A DNA stretch of 64,000 nt. Origin: Aquabacter cavernae (GTDB taxonomy: Bacteria > Pseudomonadota > Alphaproteobacteria > Rhizobiales > Xanthobacteraceae). Below are positions 47,235 to 56,488 of the stretch, in pieces (the stretch's first letter is position 1; the number at the start of each line of letters is the position of its first letter). The DNA lies in assembly GCF_003993795.1 (NCBI RefSeq), contig NZ_RWKV01000008.1:868001-932000 (forward strand). The letters are read 5' to 3'. The notes under the pieces were generated by a model, which was given only the letters and a program-made list of their open reading frames with translations, was not told the origin of the DNA and did no database searches. A program made the position numbers and the translations under genes.

Positions 47235-48001
47235 GAGCGGGCGCTGCCCACCTGGGCGGTGACGCCGCCGAACCGGCGCTCGCGCCGGGCGAACTCGTCG
47301 ATCGCCCCCTGCAGGGCGGCCTGGTCGAAATCCGGCCAATGGATGGGCAGGAAGACGAACTCGGAATAGGCCGCCTGCCACAGGAGGAAATTGGAGAGGC
47401 GCTGCTCGCCGCTGGTGCGCACGATCAACTCCGGGTCGGGAATGCCGGCGGTGTCGAGATGGGCGCTGATGCGCTCGATGGTGACATCCTCGGGCTTCAG
47501 CCGCCCGGCGGCCACCTCGGCGGCGAGCTTGGCGGCGGCGGAGGCGATCTCCTGCCGCGAGCCGTAATTGAACGCCACGTTGAGGGTGAGGCCGGTATTG
47601 TCGCGGGTGAGGTTCTCCGCCTCGTCCAGCAGCAGCACGATCTCCTTCGGCAGCGAGGTCCGCTCGCCGATGATGCGCACCCGCACATTGTGGCCGTGCA
47701 GTTCCGCCAGATCGTGGCGCACGAACCGCTTCAGCAGGCCCATCAGCTCCGAGACCTCCTGGGCGGGGCGCGACCAGTTCTCGGAGGAGAAGCTGTAGAT
47801 GGTGAGATAGCGGATGCCCATCTCGCGGGCGGCGCGCACGCAGCGGCGCAGCGCCTCCACGCCCCGTCGATGGCCCTCGAAGCGCGGCAGGTTGCGCGCC
47901 GTGGCCCAGCGTCCGTTCCCGTCCATGATGACGCCGATATGGACGGGAACGCAGGCGGGAGCCACCGCCTTCGTTGCTGAGGCTCCCTCGCGCGTGGCCA
48001 T
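47231..48001 (-). CDS. uppS: Undecaprenyl diphosphate synthase
   Basis: From ATG 48001 this is 256 residues. The cis-prenyltransferase makes the C55 carrier lipid for cell-wall polymers. Motifs are [10 protein letters not shown] with the catalytic aspartate, [29 protein letters not shown] and the C-terminal [20 protein letters not shown]. About 25 N-terminal residues precede the core. Confidence 0.96.
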   Translation of the reverse strand: MATREGASATKAVAPACVPVHIGVIMDGNGRWATARNLPRFEGHRRGVEALRRCVRAAREMGIRYLTIYSFSSENWSRPAQEVSELMGLLKRFVRHDLAELHGHNVRVRIIGERTSLPKEIVLLLDEAENLTRDNTGLTLNVAFNYGSRQEIASAAAKLAAEVAAGRLKPEDVTIERISAHLDTAGIPDPELIVRTSGEQRLSNFLLWQAAYSEFVFLPIHWPDFDQAALQGAIDEFARRERRFGGVTAQVGSARS

Positions 48002-48038
48002 GTCGTTATCCCCCCGAGCTTTCTCCCGACAGACCCTC

Positions 48039-48602
48039 TCAGACCGAGAGGATCTCCTTTTCCTTGTGGGCCAGGGCCTGATCCACCTCGGCGATGGTCT
48101 CATCGGTGGCCTTCTGGACCTGGGTGGACATGCGCTCCACATCGTCGGAGCCCATGTCGCCGTCCTTCTCCAGCTTCTTGAGGAGGTCCATGCCGTCGCG
48201 GCGGACATGGCGGACGGACACGCGGGCCGCCTCGGCATATTTATGGGCGACCTTCACCATCTCCTGGCGCCGCTCCTGGTTCAGCTCGGGAATGCGGATG
48301 CGCATCACCTGGCCTTCCGTGGCGGGGTTGAGGCCGAGATTGCTGTCGCGGATCGCCCGCTCCACGGCGTTCACCATGCCGCGGTCCCACACCTGCACGG
48401 AGAGCATGCGGGGCTCGGGCACGGAGACGGTGGCCACCTGGTTGAGCGGCATGTGGGTGCCATAGGCGTCCACCTGGATGGGCTCCAGCAGGCTCGCCGA
48501 GGCGCGCCCGGTGCGCAGGCCGCCCAGTTCCGTCTTGAGAACGCCGACGGCGCCCTGCATGCGGCGCTTGAGATCGGCAAGATCGAATCCGTCCACGGAC
48601 AT
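48039..48602 (-). CDS. frr: Ribosome recycling factor
   Basis: This 187-residue protein dissociates post-termination ribosomes with EF-G. The family core is clear: [36 protein letters not shown] and the C-terminal three-helix bundle region [18 protein letters not shown]. It lies between pyrH and uppS, the usual order. Confidence 0.97.
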   Translation of the reverse strand: MSVDGFDLADLKRRMQGAVGVLKTELGGLRTGRASASLLEPIQVDAYGTHMPLNQVATVSVPEPRMLSVQVWDRGMVNAVERAIRDSNLGLNPATEGQVMRIRIPELNQERRQEMVKVAHKYAEAARVSVRHVRRDGMDLLKKLEKDGDMGSDDVERMSTQVQKATDETIAEVDQALAHKEKEILSV

Positions 48603-48677
48603 GTCAGACCTCTAATCTTGTTCGCGCCGCTCCGTGTCCGGCTCGGCGGGCGCCGTCCGGCGCATGGGCAGTGAAGT

Positions 48678-49394
48678 TCAGGGGGCGACCACGGTGACGC
48701 GGCCCTCTCCCTTGGCGGCCGCGACGATCGCTCCCGGCTCCCGGATCGAAAACACGATTATCGGCAACGCCGCTTCACGGGCAAGCGCGAACGCCGCCGC
48801 GTCCATGACCTTTAGGTCATAGGCGAGCGCCTGGTCGTGCGTGAGCCGCTCATAGCGGGTGGCCGTGGGATCGGTCTTCGGGTCGGCGGTGTAGACGCCG
48901 TCCACATTGGTGGCCTTGAGCACCGCGTCGCAATCCAGCTCCGCCGCGCGCAGCACCGCCCCGGTATCGGTGGTGAAGTAGGGATTTCCCGTGCCGCCCG
49001 CGAGCAGGACGATACGTCCGCGCCGCAGGTGGCGCGTGGCCGGCTGGCGGGCATAGGGCTCGCAGACCGTGGGCATGGGAATGGCCGACATGGTGCGGGC
49101 CGGCTCGCCCGCCGCCTCGACCGCCTGCTCCAGGGCAAGGCAGTTCATGACGGTGGCGAGCATGCCCATATGGTCGGCCGTGGCGCGGTTGAGATCCTCG
49201 CCCGCGACGCGGGCGCCGCGCAGGATGTTGCCGCCGCCCACCACCACCGCCACCTCGCAGCCGAGCGCACGCACGGCCACGAGATCACGGGCGATGCGGG
49301 CGACCGTCGGCGGGTGAAGGCCGAACGGCTCGGGTCCCATCAAGGCCTCGCCGGAGACCTTGATCAGGATCCTGGGATAGGGAAGGTCGCTCAT
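48678..49394 (-). CDS. pyrH: UMP kinase
   Basis: The 238-residue hexameric kinase of the amino-acid-kinase fold phosphorylates UMP. Features are [12 protein letters not shown] at the N-terminus, [11 protein letters not shown], the [13 protein letters not shown] region and [11 protein letters not shown]. It lies 17 nt after tsf. It provides a pyrimidine link with the distant pyrB locus. Confidence 0.96.
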   Translation of the reverse strand: MSDLPYPRILIKVSGEALMGPEPFGLHPPTVARIARDLVAVRALGCEVAVVVGGGNILRGARVAGEDLNRATADHMGMLATVMNCLALEQAVEAAGEPARTMSAIPMPTVCEPYARQPATRHLRRGRIVLLAGGTGNPYFTTDTGAVLRAAELDCDAVLKATNVDGVYTADPKTDPTATRYERLTHDQALAYDLKVMDAAAFALAREAALPIIVFSIREPGAIVAAAKGEGRVTVVAP

Positions 49395-49411
49395 GCTCCT
49401 CCCCTCCCCGT

Positions 49412-50335
49412 TCAGGACTGGCCCGCCGCGGCGGCCACTTCCGCCGCGAAGTCCGTCTCTTCCTTCTCGATGCCCTCGCCCAGGACGAAGCGCACGAAGG
49501 CCTTGATCTTGATGGGCGCGCCCACCGAGCCTTCATTCTCCTTCAGCACCTGCGAGACGGACTTGGAGCCGTCATGCACGAAGGGCTGCTCCAGCAGGGT
49601 CACTTCCTTGAAGAAGGTCTTGATGCCGCTCTCGGCGATCTTGTCCTGCACGTTGGCCGGCTTGCCCTGGTGCTTCTCCAGGAGAATGGCCTTCTCGCGG
49701 GCGATGGTCTCGGCCGGCACCTCGGAGGCGTCCAGCGCGACCGGGCTCAGCGCCGCAACATGCATGGCGATCTGGCGGCCGAGCACGGAGAGCTTCTCCA
49801 CGTCGCCGGCCGATTCCAGCGCCACGAGCACGCCGATGCGGCCCATGCCGTCAGCAACCGCACCATGGACGTAGGACGCGATCACGCCCTTCTCCACGGA
49901 GAGCTTCACCGAGCGGCGCAGGTTCATGTTCTCGCCGATGGTGGCGATGAGCGAGGCGAGGCGCTCCTTCACGGTCACGCTCGCGCCCGGGAAATGGGCG
50001 TCGGCGATGGCCTCGACGGTGCCGTCCGTGTTGAGGCCGATCTTGGCGGTCTCGCGCACGAAAGCCTGGAAGTCCACGTTGCGGGCGACGAAGTCGGTCT
50101 CGGCATTCACCTCGACGGCCACGGCGTAGTGACCGGAGGATTCCACCGCCACGAGGCCCTCGGCGGCGGTGCGGCCGGCCTTCTTGGCGGCCTTGGCGAG
50201 GCCCTTCTTGCGCAGCCAGTCGATGGCAGCCTCGATGTCGCCGTTGGTCTCGGTGAGGGCGGTCTTGCAGTCCATCATGCCGGCGCCAGTCTTGTCGCGC
50301 AGCTCCTTCACCAGTCCTGCCGTGATCGCGGCCAT
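49412..50335 (-). CDS. tsf: Elongation factor Ts
   Basis: The 307-residue nucleotide exchange factor for EF-Tu. The N-terminal UBA-like helix ([20 protein letters not shown]) and the TDFV motif ([10 protein letters not shown]) that contacts EF-Tu are both present. Length is typical. It lies 104 nt downstream of rpsB across two hairpins. Confidence 0.97.
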   Translation of the reverse strand: MAAITAGLVKELRDKTGAGMMDCKTALTETNGDIEAAIDWLRKKGLAKAAKKAGRTAAEGLVAVESSGHYAVAVEVNAETDFVARNVDFQAFVRETAKIGLNTDGTVEAIADAHFPGASVTVKERLASLIATIGENMNLRRSVKLSVEKGVIASYVHGAVADGMGRIGVLVALESAGDVEKLSVLGRQIAMHVAALSPVALDASEVPAETIAREKAILLEKHQGKPANVQDKIAESGIKTFFKEVTLLEQPFVHDGSKSVSQVLKENEGSVGAPIKIKAFVRFVLGEGIEKEETDFAAEVAAAAGQS

Positions 50336-50363
50336 TGTCCTAATCCTTCTTCTTCTCGCACCA

Positions 50364-50409
50364 CGGCCGGCTGCGGGTGTCCCGAGCCGGCCGCCGGGGC
50401 GGATGCCCC
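50364..50409 (-). other. Tandem hairpins in the rpsB-tsf spacer
   Basis: The first structure read on the minus strand is GGGGC-atcc-GCCCC (50396-50409). The second pairs 50364-50372 with 50385-50393 and continues with CGGG/CCCG (50374-50377 with 5081-84 of the same block, i.e. 50381-50384), giving 13 bp with one bulged base and a TGT-type loop. No T-tract follows. An attenuator, RNase processing site or stabiliser between the two genes is possible. Confidence 0.5.
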
Positions 50410-50439
50410 TACTTCACAAAGTCCAGGTCCGCGGGAGGA

Positions 50440-51444
50440 TCACTCCACCTCGGCGGACGCCTCCTTGGCCTGGGCGACCCAGCCGTCCACGCGGCCGGGA
50501 AGGCCCACTTCCTCGCCGATCAGGTGCGCATCGTGGGCATCGAGCCCGGCGACCTGGTCGAGGTGGAAGATGCCGAGCTCGTTGAGCTTCTGCTCGATCT
50601 CGGGGCTCACGCCAGCGAGCTTCTTGAGATCGTCGGCCACGCCGCGCGGGCCGGACAGGGGCTCCAGCGACGTCCAGATGCTGACTTCCTCGACCGGCAC
50701 GTCGGCGAGCAGCGGGGCCTCGGCCTCGCCCAGATCACCGAAATCGCCGGCGCCGCGCGAGATGCCGTCGATGGCGGCGCGGGCGACGAGGTCGCAATAG
50801 AGCTGGATGGCGCGGCCGGCATCGTCATTGCCGGGAACCGGGAAGGCGATGCCGTCCGGATCGCAATTGGTGTCGAGGATGGCCGCCACCGGGATGCCGA
50901 GGCGCTGGGCCTCCTTCACGGCGATGTCTTCCTTGTTCGTGTCGATCACGAACAGCAAATCGGGCAGGCCGCCCATGTCGCGGATGCCGCCGAGAGCGCG
51001 CTCGAGCTTGTCCTTCTCACGGGACAGGGTCAGGCGCTCCTTCTTGGTGTAGCCGGAGCCCAGCTCGGGACCCGCCAGCATCTCTTCCAGCTTCTTCAGC
51101 CGGGCGATGGAGTTGGAGATGGTCTTCCAGTTGGTGAGCATGCCGCCGAGCCAGCGGGAGTTCACGAAATACTGGGCGGAGCGGCGGGCGGCGTCGGCCA
51201 CCTGGTCCTGCGCCTGGCGCTTGGTGCCGACGAACAGCACGCGGCCGCCATTGGCGACCGTGTCGGACACGGCCTGCAGCGCGCGATGCAGCGCGGGCAC
51301 GGTCTGCGACAGGTCGAGAATGTGGATGTTGTTGCGGACGCCGAAGATGTACGGAGCCATCTTGGGGTTCCAGCGGTGGGACTGGTGGCCGAAGTGAACG
51401 CCAGCTTCAAGCAGCTGACGCATCGAATAATCGGGAAGCGCCAT
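50440..51444 (-). CDS. rpsB: 30S ribosomal protein S2 with C-terminal extension
   Basis: From ATG 51444 ([20 protein letters not shown]) this is 334 residues. The S2 core ends near residue 230 ([14 protein letters not shown]). About 100 extra residues follow, containing a helix-hairpin-helix-like segment ([20 protein letters not shown]). Such extensions are known in Hyphomicrobiales S2. The in-frame extension upstream of 51444 lies in the leader and is not expected to be translated. Confidence 0.96.
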   Translation of the reverse strand: MALPDYSMRQLLEAGVHFGHQSHRWNPKMAPYIFGVRNNIHILDLSQTVPALHRALQAVSDTVANGGRVLFVGTKRQAQDQVADAARRSAQYFVNSRWLGGMLTNWKTISNSIARLKKLEEMLAGPELGSGYTKKERLTLSREKDKLERALGGIRDMGGLPDLLFVIDTNKEDIAVKEAQRLGIPVAAILDTNCDPDGIAFPVPGNDDAGRAIQLYCDLVARAAIDGISRGAGDFGDLGEAEAPLLADVPVEEVSIWTSLEPLSGPRGVADDLKKLAGVSPEIEQKLNELGIFHLDQVAGLDAHDAHLIGEEVGLPGRVDGWVAQAKEASAEVE

Positions 51445-51603
51445 TTCAGTTATCTCCGGTTGAGCCTCCGCGGACGTACCCGCGCCCCATGGGACGACAG
51501 GCACCGGATGGCCGATTTCGGCCGAATGTCCGCGTGCGGAATGGCGCGGCTTATAGGCGAAGGGCCTTCAAGAGGCAAGGCCACACGCGCCCTCCTCTCC
51601 CAA

Positions 51604-51680
51604 CCGTGTGCAACACGGCGCGCGGCCTCGCCGGGCGGGGCGCTAATCGCCTGTCAACATGAACAAATTGAAATGTTCAT
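51604..51680. promoter_or_regulatory. Two inverted repeats upstream of the S53 peptidase gene
   Basis: CCGTGT-gca-ACACGG lies at 51604-51618. ATGAACA (51659-51665) pairs with TGTTCAT (51674-51680) around an 8-bp A/T spacer, a 22-bp operator-like palindrome. Both lie between the divergent rpsB and S53 genes, the second ending 47 bp before the chosen peptidase start. They are A/T-rich for this genome. Confidence 0.5.
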
Positions 51681-51727
51681 TTGTGGCGAAACGGAGTCAT
51701 AGTGCCGGCACTTCCGGGGGGACGATC

Positions 51728-54556
51728 ATGGCCGAGCTTGCCAATTCCACATATCTCGACTTCACGAGCACGGGCACGCTGCCCGCATCCGTCACCAATG
51801 TGGCGGATGCCTATCAGCTCACCGGCGTCGGGCCGGCCACCACCGGGCTCGTGGTCGGGATCATCCTGGAACGCGCCAACGATCCCGCCACGCTGCTGAG
51901 CAGCGACTGGGGCACGCGCCAGGCGACGCTGGCGCAGATGGAAGCCGACGGCACCCTGTGGAGCACGTTCGGCGCCGACGCCGCCACCTTCGCCTCCGTG
52001 CAGTCCACGCTGCAGGGCATGGGCCTCACCATCGTGGGGGATGCGAGCGGCGCCAACGGCTATGTGACCTCGGCCGAGTCCCGCACCATCTGGGTGGAGC
52101 TGGACCCCACCGATTTCGCGACGCTGTTCGGCACCACGCTCATGGTGGGCCAGTCCGCCAATCTCGGGCAGGTGCTGTACTGGGACGGGAATCTCAACCT
52201 GCCCGATTCCATCTCCGGCTCCCTGGCCGGTCTCTGGCCGGACTTCCCCATCAACGCGGCGACGGCGAACCTCACCGACGCGACCGTCACCTTGCCGCAG
52301 GGCGCGCAGGGCCAGGGCAATTCGAGCGGCGACATCACCCAGCTGTTCCCGCAGGATATCGCCGCCGCCTACAATTTCCCCCTCAGCGGCACGAGCGTCG
52401 AGACCGGCACGCTCGGCATCATCGAGCCCTATGTGGGCGACGCGGTCACCGACATCGCCACCTACGGCACGTTCGAGGAACGGGTGAATGCCTATCTCCA
52501 GACGGCCGGGGTGAACGCCACGGCGGACTTCTACGTCAGCAATCGCGAGAACCAGTATTACGAAGGCGATGCGGCCGGGGAGCGCTCCCTCGACGTGGCC
52601 GTGGTGAGCACGGTGGTGCCCAACAGCCGGTTCGGCCTCTATGTGGGCTCGTCCGGCACGGTCTATACCGCCTACCAGACCGCCATCTGGGACACGGCGA
52701 ACAATCCCGGCGTCCTCTCCTCCTCCTGGAGCGACGGCCACGCCTTCTCGGCCGATTCCCCGTTCGCCGTGGCCTATCGCGAGCTGTTCGTGGATGCGGC
52801 CCTGCGTGGCGTCTCGGTGTTCAACGATGCCTATGACGGCGGCTCGGGCAACGAGACCGAAACCGGGCTCACCAATCTGTTCGCGGCCAGCATGAGCGCC
52901 TACACCATGGTGGTGGGCGGGACCTCGCTCTCCACGGTCGCCAGCGCCGACGTGGACGTGACCCTCTCGGACGTGATCGCCTCCGCCCAGGCCGGCAATC
53001 TCGGCACCATCTGGCAATTGGTGCGGGGTGGGCTGACCCAGTGGTCGTCCAGCCTCTCCGACCAGAGCGTCTTCATCGAGACGGCGTGGAACCAGTACAT
53101 TCTGGACGGCACCGCCCTCTCGCCCAGCTATGTGGAGAATGCCGCCACTTCGGGAGGTGTGGACACCACACAACCCACACCGGGATACCAGTCCGACTAT
53201 GGCCTCACCCCCACCACCGTCAATCCCGGCGGCGGGACGGGGCGCGGGGCGCCGGACGTAGCAGCGAATGCCGGCGGCAACATGGAATACACGGTGCCGG
53301 ACGAGAACATGCGGAACACGGTCGGGTCCGGCGGCACCAGCGCGGCCACCCCGCTCTGGGCCAGCCTCGCCACCCAGATCAACGCCGTGTTCCAGGACCA
53401 GGGCCTGCCCACCCTCGGCTACAGCAACGACCTCTATTACATCGCCTCCGCCATCGCCCCGGCGTCGTTCAACGACATCACCATGGGCAACAACATCTCC
53501 AGCTACATCAGCGGCACCGATTATCAGGTGGAGAAGGACGGCACCGTCTTCAGCATCTCCGCCACCGGCTACGGCTATGAGGCCACCGAGGGCTACGACC
53601 TCGTGTCCGGCCTCGGCACGCCCAACGGCGTGCTGCTGACCCGGGCGCTGTCCACCATCGCGCACTCCCAGCTTTATTACGATCTGGCGCCGGTGCTGGA
53701 GAATGACGCGGGCATCTGGGGCGCGGACGGAACCCAGAACCTCATCTTCCAATCCAGCTTCTCCAGCGCCGAAAGCTGGATGGTGGACTTCGGCGACGCC
53801 TCCATGACCCTGTCCGGTGGCGCGAGCGGCACCTTCGCCTGGACCGCCGCGCTCGCCCAGCAGAGCCTGCAGTCAGGCTTCTCCGCGGACCTCGTCACCA
53901 TGTTCGACGGCTATGCCCAGGGGCAGGTCTACCAGACCACGGTGAATGCGGGCACGGACCTGTCCATCACGGTGGGCGGCGCGGCCACGGGCGCGTACCA
54001 GTCCGCGCTCACGGCCGATTACGGCTTCATGGACTTCGTCACCGCATCCGGCGCTTCCGTGGAAGTGGCGCGCTCGGTGGCCACCGCCACCACCGCCTCG
54101 GGCCTCGACGACATGGATGTGGTGGTGCGCCTGCGCCAGAACGGCGTCAATGACGTGTCCGTCCTGTTCTATCAGGTGGACGATTATGCCGGGACCATCA
54201 ACGGCCTCAATCCCGGCGATGCGGGCTATGCGGCGGCGGCCGCCGCGCGCGGCTACGAGACCTCCGAGGGAAGTTCGCTCTCGGGCGACGGCTATGGCGC
54301 CTACAAGGAAGGGCGGATCCTGGATGTGGATGCGGGCGACCTCATCGCCATGCAGCTCACCAGCAACGGCAACACCTTCTGGGCCTTCTCCCAGGCGAAC
54401 GAGCAGGTGAACGGCCAGGGCGTCGCCCATCTGTGGAGCTACGGCCTCAACACCTGGGGCTGGGAAGACCTCCATGGCGGCGGCGACCGGGACTATAACG
54501 ACCTGATCGTTCAGCTCGACTTCACCAGCGCATCCGGCAGCGGCTGGCTGCTCTGA
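51728..54556 (+). CDS. S53 (sedolisin/kumamolisin) peptidase with DUF4114-like C-terminus
   Basis: From ATG 51728 the protein is 942 residues; ATG 51659 would add 23 but lies inside a palindrome. An N-terminal pro-kumamolisin-like region (about 10-190) precedes the S53 domain (about 210-660). Catalytic residues are E285 and D289 (GERSLDVAVV) and S538 (GSGGTSAATP). Calcium-site motifs FNDITMGNN and GYDLVSGLGTPNG follow. The C-terminal 150 residues contain a DUF4114-type motif (WEDLHGGGDRDYNDLIV). No Sec or Tat signal is visible, so type I secretion is a reasonable inference. S53 enzymes are usually acid-active serine-carboxyl peptidases. No secretion genes are adjacent. Confidence 0.87.
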   Translation: MAELANSTYLDFTSTGTLPASVTNVADAYQLTGVGPATTGLVVGIILERANDPATLLSSDWGTRQATLAQMEADGTLWSTFGADAATFASVQSTLQGMGLTIVGDASGANGYVTSAESRTIWVELDPTDFATLFGTTLMVGQSANLGQVLYWDGNLNLPDSISGSLAGLWPDFPINAATANLTDATVTLPQGAQGQGNSSGDITQLFPQDIAAAYNFPLSGTSVETGTLGIIEPYVGDAVTDIATYGTFEERVNAYLQTAGVNATADFYVSNRENQYYEGDAAGERSLDVAVVSTVVPNSRFGLYVGSSGTVYTAYQTAIWDTANNPGVLSSSWSDGHAFSADSPFAVAYRELFVDAALRGVSVFNDAYDGGSGNETETGLTNLFAASMSAYTMVVGGTSLSTVASADVDVTLSDVIASAQAGNLGTIWQLVRGGLTQWSSSLSDQSVFIETAWNQYILDGTALSPSYVENAATSGGVDTTQPTPGYQSDYGLTPTTVNPGGGTGRGAPDVAANAGGNMEYTVPDENMRNTVGSGGTSAATPLWASLATQINAVFQDQGLPTLGYSNDLYYIASAIAPASFNDITMGNNISSYISGTDYQVEKDGTVFSISATGYGYEATEGYDLVSGLGTPNGVLLTRALSTIAHSQLYYDLAPVLENDAGIWGADGTQNLIFQSSFSSAESWMVDFGDASMTLSGGASGTFAWTAALAQQSLQSGFSADLVTMFDGYAQGQVYQTTVNAGTDLSITVGGAATGAYQSALTADYGFMDFVTASGASVEVARSVATATTASGLDDMDVVVRLRQNGVNDVSVLFYQVDDYAGTINGLNPGDAGYAAAAAARGYETSEGSSLSGDGYGAYKEGRILDVDAGDLIAMQLTSNGNTFWAFSQANEQVNGQGVAHLWSYGLNTWGWEDLHGGGDRDYNDLIVQLDFTSASGSGWLL

Positions 54557-54590
54557 GCCTAAAGCCGCGCGGCGGCTGCGTGCCCCTCGG

Positions 54591-54608
54591 GGCGGGCTCC
54601 GGCCCGCC
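54591..54608. terminator. Hairpin after the S53 peptidase gene
   Basis: GGCGGGC (54591-54597) pairs with GCCCGCC (54602-54608) around TCCG, 35 nt after the stop. No T-tract is present, so function as a terminator is uncertain. Confidence 0.4.
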
Positions 54609-54705
54609 TCGCATGAGTACCGCTCACCTCAAGATGCGGATTTCCCGTTTGTCCGCACAGGCCCGGCGGGGCGAGCCTGACCTTCTCATATCCGAGGAGG
54701 TCGCA

Positions 54706-55539
54706 ATGCCCCGTCCCGCCGCCCGCTTGTCCCGCCCGCTCCCCGCCGCCGCGCCCGAGGCGCCGCCCGTTCTGTGCGCGGTCAGCGAGGGCGTAGCCAC
54801 GCTCACCCTCAACCGCCCGCACAAGCTGAACGCCATCAGCTACGGCCTCGCCGACGCGCTCATGACCTGGCTCGACGCGCTGGAGACGCAGGCCGAGGTG
54901 CGCGCCGTCATCCTTACGGGCGCGGGCGAGCGTGCCTTTTCGGCGGGGGCGGACATTCCCGAATTCTCGCGCAGCGTCGCGCGGGGCGTGGATGCGGCGC
55001 TCCAGGATTTCGTGCGGCGCGGACAGGCGCTGACCGCGCGCATCGAATCCTTCCCGAAGCCCGTCATCGCGGCGGTGAACGGGCTGGCCTTCGGCGGCGG
55101 CTGCGAGATCACGGAGGCCGCGCCCCTCGCCATCGCCAGCGACACCGCCCTGTTCGCCAAGCCCGAGATTTTGCTCGCCATGCCCCCCACCTTCGGCGGC
55201 ACCCAGCGCCTGCCGCGCCTTGCGGGGCGCAAGCGGGCGCTGGAGCATCTTCTGACGGGCGACAGCTTCTCCGCCCAGCGCGCGCTGGAGCTGGGCCTGA
55301 TCAATGCCGTGGTGCCCGCCGCCGACCTCCTGCCCGCCGCCCATGCGCTCGCCCACCGCATCACCCGGAATTCGCCTTTGGCGGTCACTGCCATCCTCAA
55401 TGCGGTGACACGGGGCATCAACGTGCCCATCGCGGAGGGGCTGCTGATGGAGGCGGACCAGTTCGCCCGGCTGGTGCCCCTGAAGGAGCTAAAAGCGGGC
55501 CTCGACGCCTGGTGCAACCGGCAGGCCAGCGCCGCCTGA
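54706..55539 (+). CDS. Enoyl-CoA hydratase/isomerase family protein
   Basis: The ATG at 54706, with a strong GAGGAGG site, gives 277 residues. The crotonase fold is evident: NRPHKLNAIS, GAGERAFSAGADIPEF (oxyanion hole) and FGGGCEI. Both hydratase glutamates are kept, E134 and E154, 20 residues apart as in rat mitochondrial enoyl-CoA hydratase. Beta-oxidation or a short-chain acyl-CoA pathway is likely. The divergence from a typical GAGG loop (here MPPTFGGTQRLPRL) leaves the exact substrate open. It has no pathway neighbours. Confidence 0.88.
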   Translation: MPRPAARLSRPLPAAAPEAPPVLCAVSEGVATLTLNRPHKLNAISYGLADALMTWLDALETQAEVRAVILTGAGERAFSAGADIPEFSRSVARGVDAALQDFVRRGQALTARIESFPKPVIAAVNGLAFGGGCEITEAAPLAIASDTALFAKPEILLAMPPTFGGTQRLPRLAGRKRALEHLLTGDSFSAQRALELGLINAVVPAADLLPAAHALAHRITRNSPLAVTAILNAVTRGINVPIAEGLLMEADQFARLVPLKELKAGLDAWCNRQASAA

Positions 55540-55563
55540 AACGTCCTATCTCTCTGTTTTTCC

Positions 55564-55607
55564 GCGTTTCCGTCACGCGAACCGCTTCACACGTCGCTCG
55601 GAAACGC
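55564..55607. terminator. Inverted repeat between convergent hydratase and LysR genes
   Basis: GCGTTTCCG (55564-55572) pairs perfectly with CGGAAACGC (55599-55607) across 26 nt, followed on the plus strand by ttta. It occupies the 69-bp gap between two convergent stops. A weak bidirectional terminator is plausible. Confidence 0.45.
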
Positions 55608-55608
55608 T

Positions 55609-56484
55609 TTAGGCGGCGAGTTCCGCTCGCAGCCAGTCGCGGAAGGCCTGGGCTTCCGGGCGCAGCGTGTCGGGATCGGTCACCAGCCAATAGCCGGTCT
55701 CGGCAGCGACCGCCGGTTCCAGAACGGAGCAGAGGCGGCCCGCCGCGAGATCCCGCTCCACCAGGGGCAAGCGCCCCAGCGCCACGCCCTGCCCCCGCGC
55801 CGCCGCCTCCCAGGCCATCTGGAGGGTGTCGAAGCGGGGGCCGCGCGTGACGTCGAGGCCGGACGCCCCGCGCGCCCGCGCCCAGGCGCCCCAATCCTCC
55901 GCCACGCCCACCACATGCAGGAGCGGCACGTCCGCAAGGTCGCCGGGCGTTTGCAGAGAGGGCACCAAGGACGGCGCGCAGACGGGGACGAGGCGCTCGC
56001 GCACCAGCAGGTCGCAATCCACGCCCGTCCACCCGCCCGTGCCCATGCGGATGGCCACGTCCACGCCGTCCCGCTGCAAATCCATGAGGCGGCGGCTGGT
56101 GTCCAGCGTCACCTCGATATCGCCATGCCGGTCGCGGAAGCGATCGAGGGCCGGAACCAGCCAGCACAGCGCGAAGGTGGGCGCGGCGCTCACCACCAGA
56201 TGCCCGGCGGGCCGCCGCCCCGGCAGGTCGCGCGTCGCCCGCGCCAGATGGGCGAGCGCCGTGCGCACCTCCGGCAGGTAGCTTTCGCCCGCGCCGGTCA
56301 AGGCGAGGCTGCGGTGCCCGCGCACGAACAGGGGCACGCCCAGCCAGTCCTCCAGCCCCTGCACCGCATGGCTCACGGCGCTGGGCGTCACGTTCAGTTC
56401 CTGCGCCGCTGCCTTGAAGGACAGATGCCGCCCCGCCGCCTCGAACAGGCGCAGCGCGTTGAGCGGCGGCAGGCGATAGACCAT
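55609..56484 (-). CDS. LysR-family transcriptional regulator (GcvA-like)
   Basis: This encodes 291 residues. The N-terminal winged HTH (about 1-62) begins LPPLNALRLFEAAGRHLSFK and contains AAQELNVTPSAVSHAVQGLE, which are typical of the GcvA/AmpR branch. The C-terminal effector domain has the VSAAPTFALCWLVPAL strand. The gene lies 4 nt downstream of dnaE on the same strand, so it has no divergent partner and its target is not evident. The convergent enoyl-CoA hydratase is the nearest metabolic gene. Confidence 0.92.
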   Translation of the reverse strand: MVYRLPPLNALRLFEAAGRHLSFKAAAQELNVTPSAVSHAVQGLEDWLGVPLFVRGHRSLALTGAGESYLPEVRTALAHLARATRDLPGRRPAGHLVVSAAPTFALCWLVPALDRFRDRHGDIEVTLDTSRRLMDLQRDGVDVAIRMGTGGWTGVDCDLLVRERLVPVCAPSLVPSLQTPGDLADVPLLHVVGVAEDWGAWARARGASGLDVTRGPRFDTLQMAWEAAARGQGVALGRLPLVERDLAAGRLCSVLEPAVAAETGYWLVTDPDTLRPEAQAFRDWLRAELAA

Positions 56485-56488
56485 GGCG

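Noticed and set aside
51659-51727. Upstream ATG start for the S53 peptidase
   Set aside because: The ATG has no ribosome-binding site, lies inside a 22-bp inverted repeat, and the added residues do not form a signal peptide.
51677-53752. A 691-codon open frame antisense to the S53 peptidase
   Set aside because: Same shadow signature. The sense frame carries the S53 catalytic residues in correct order.
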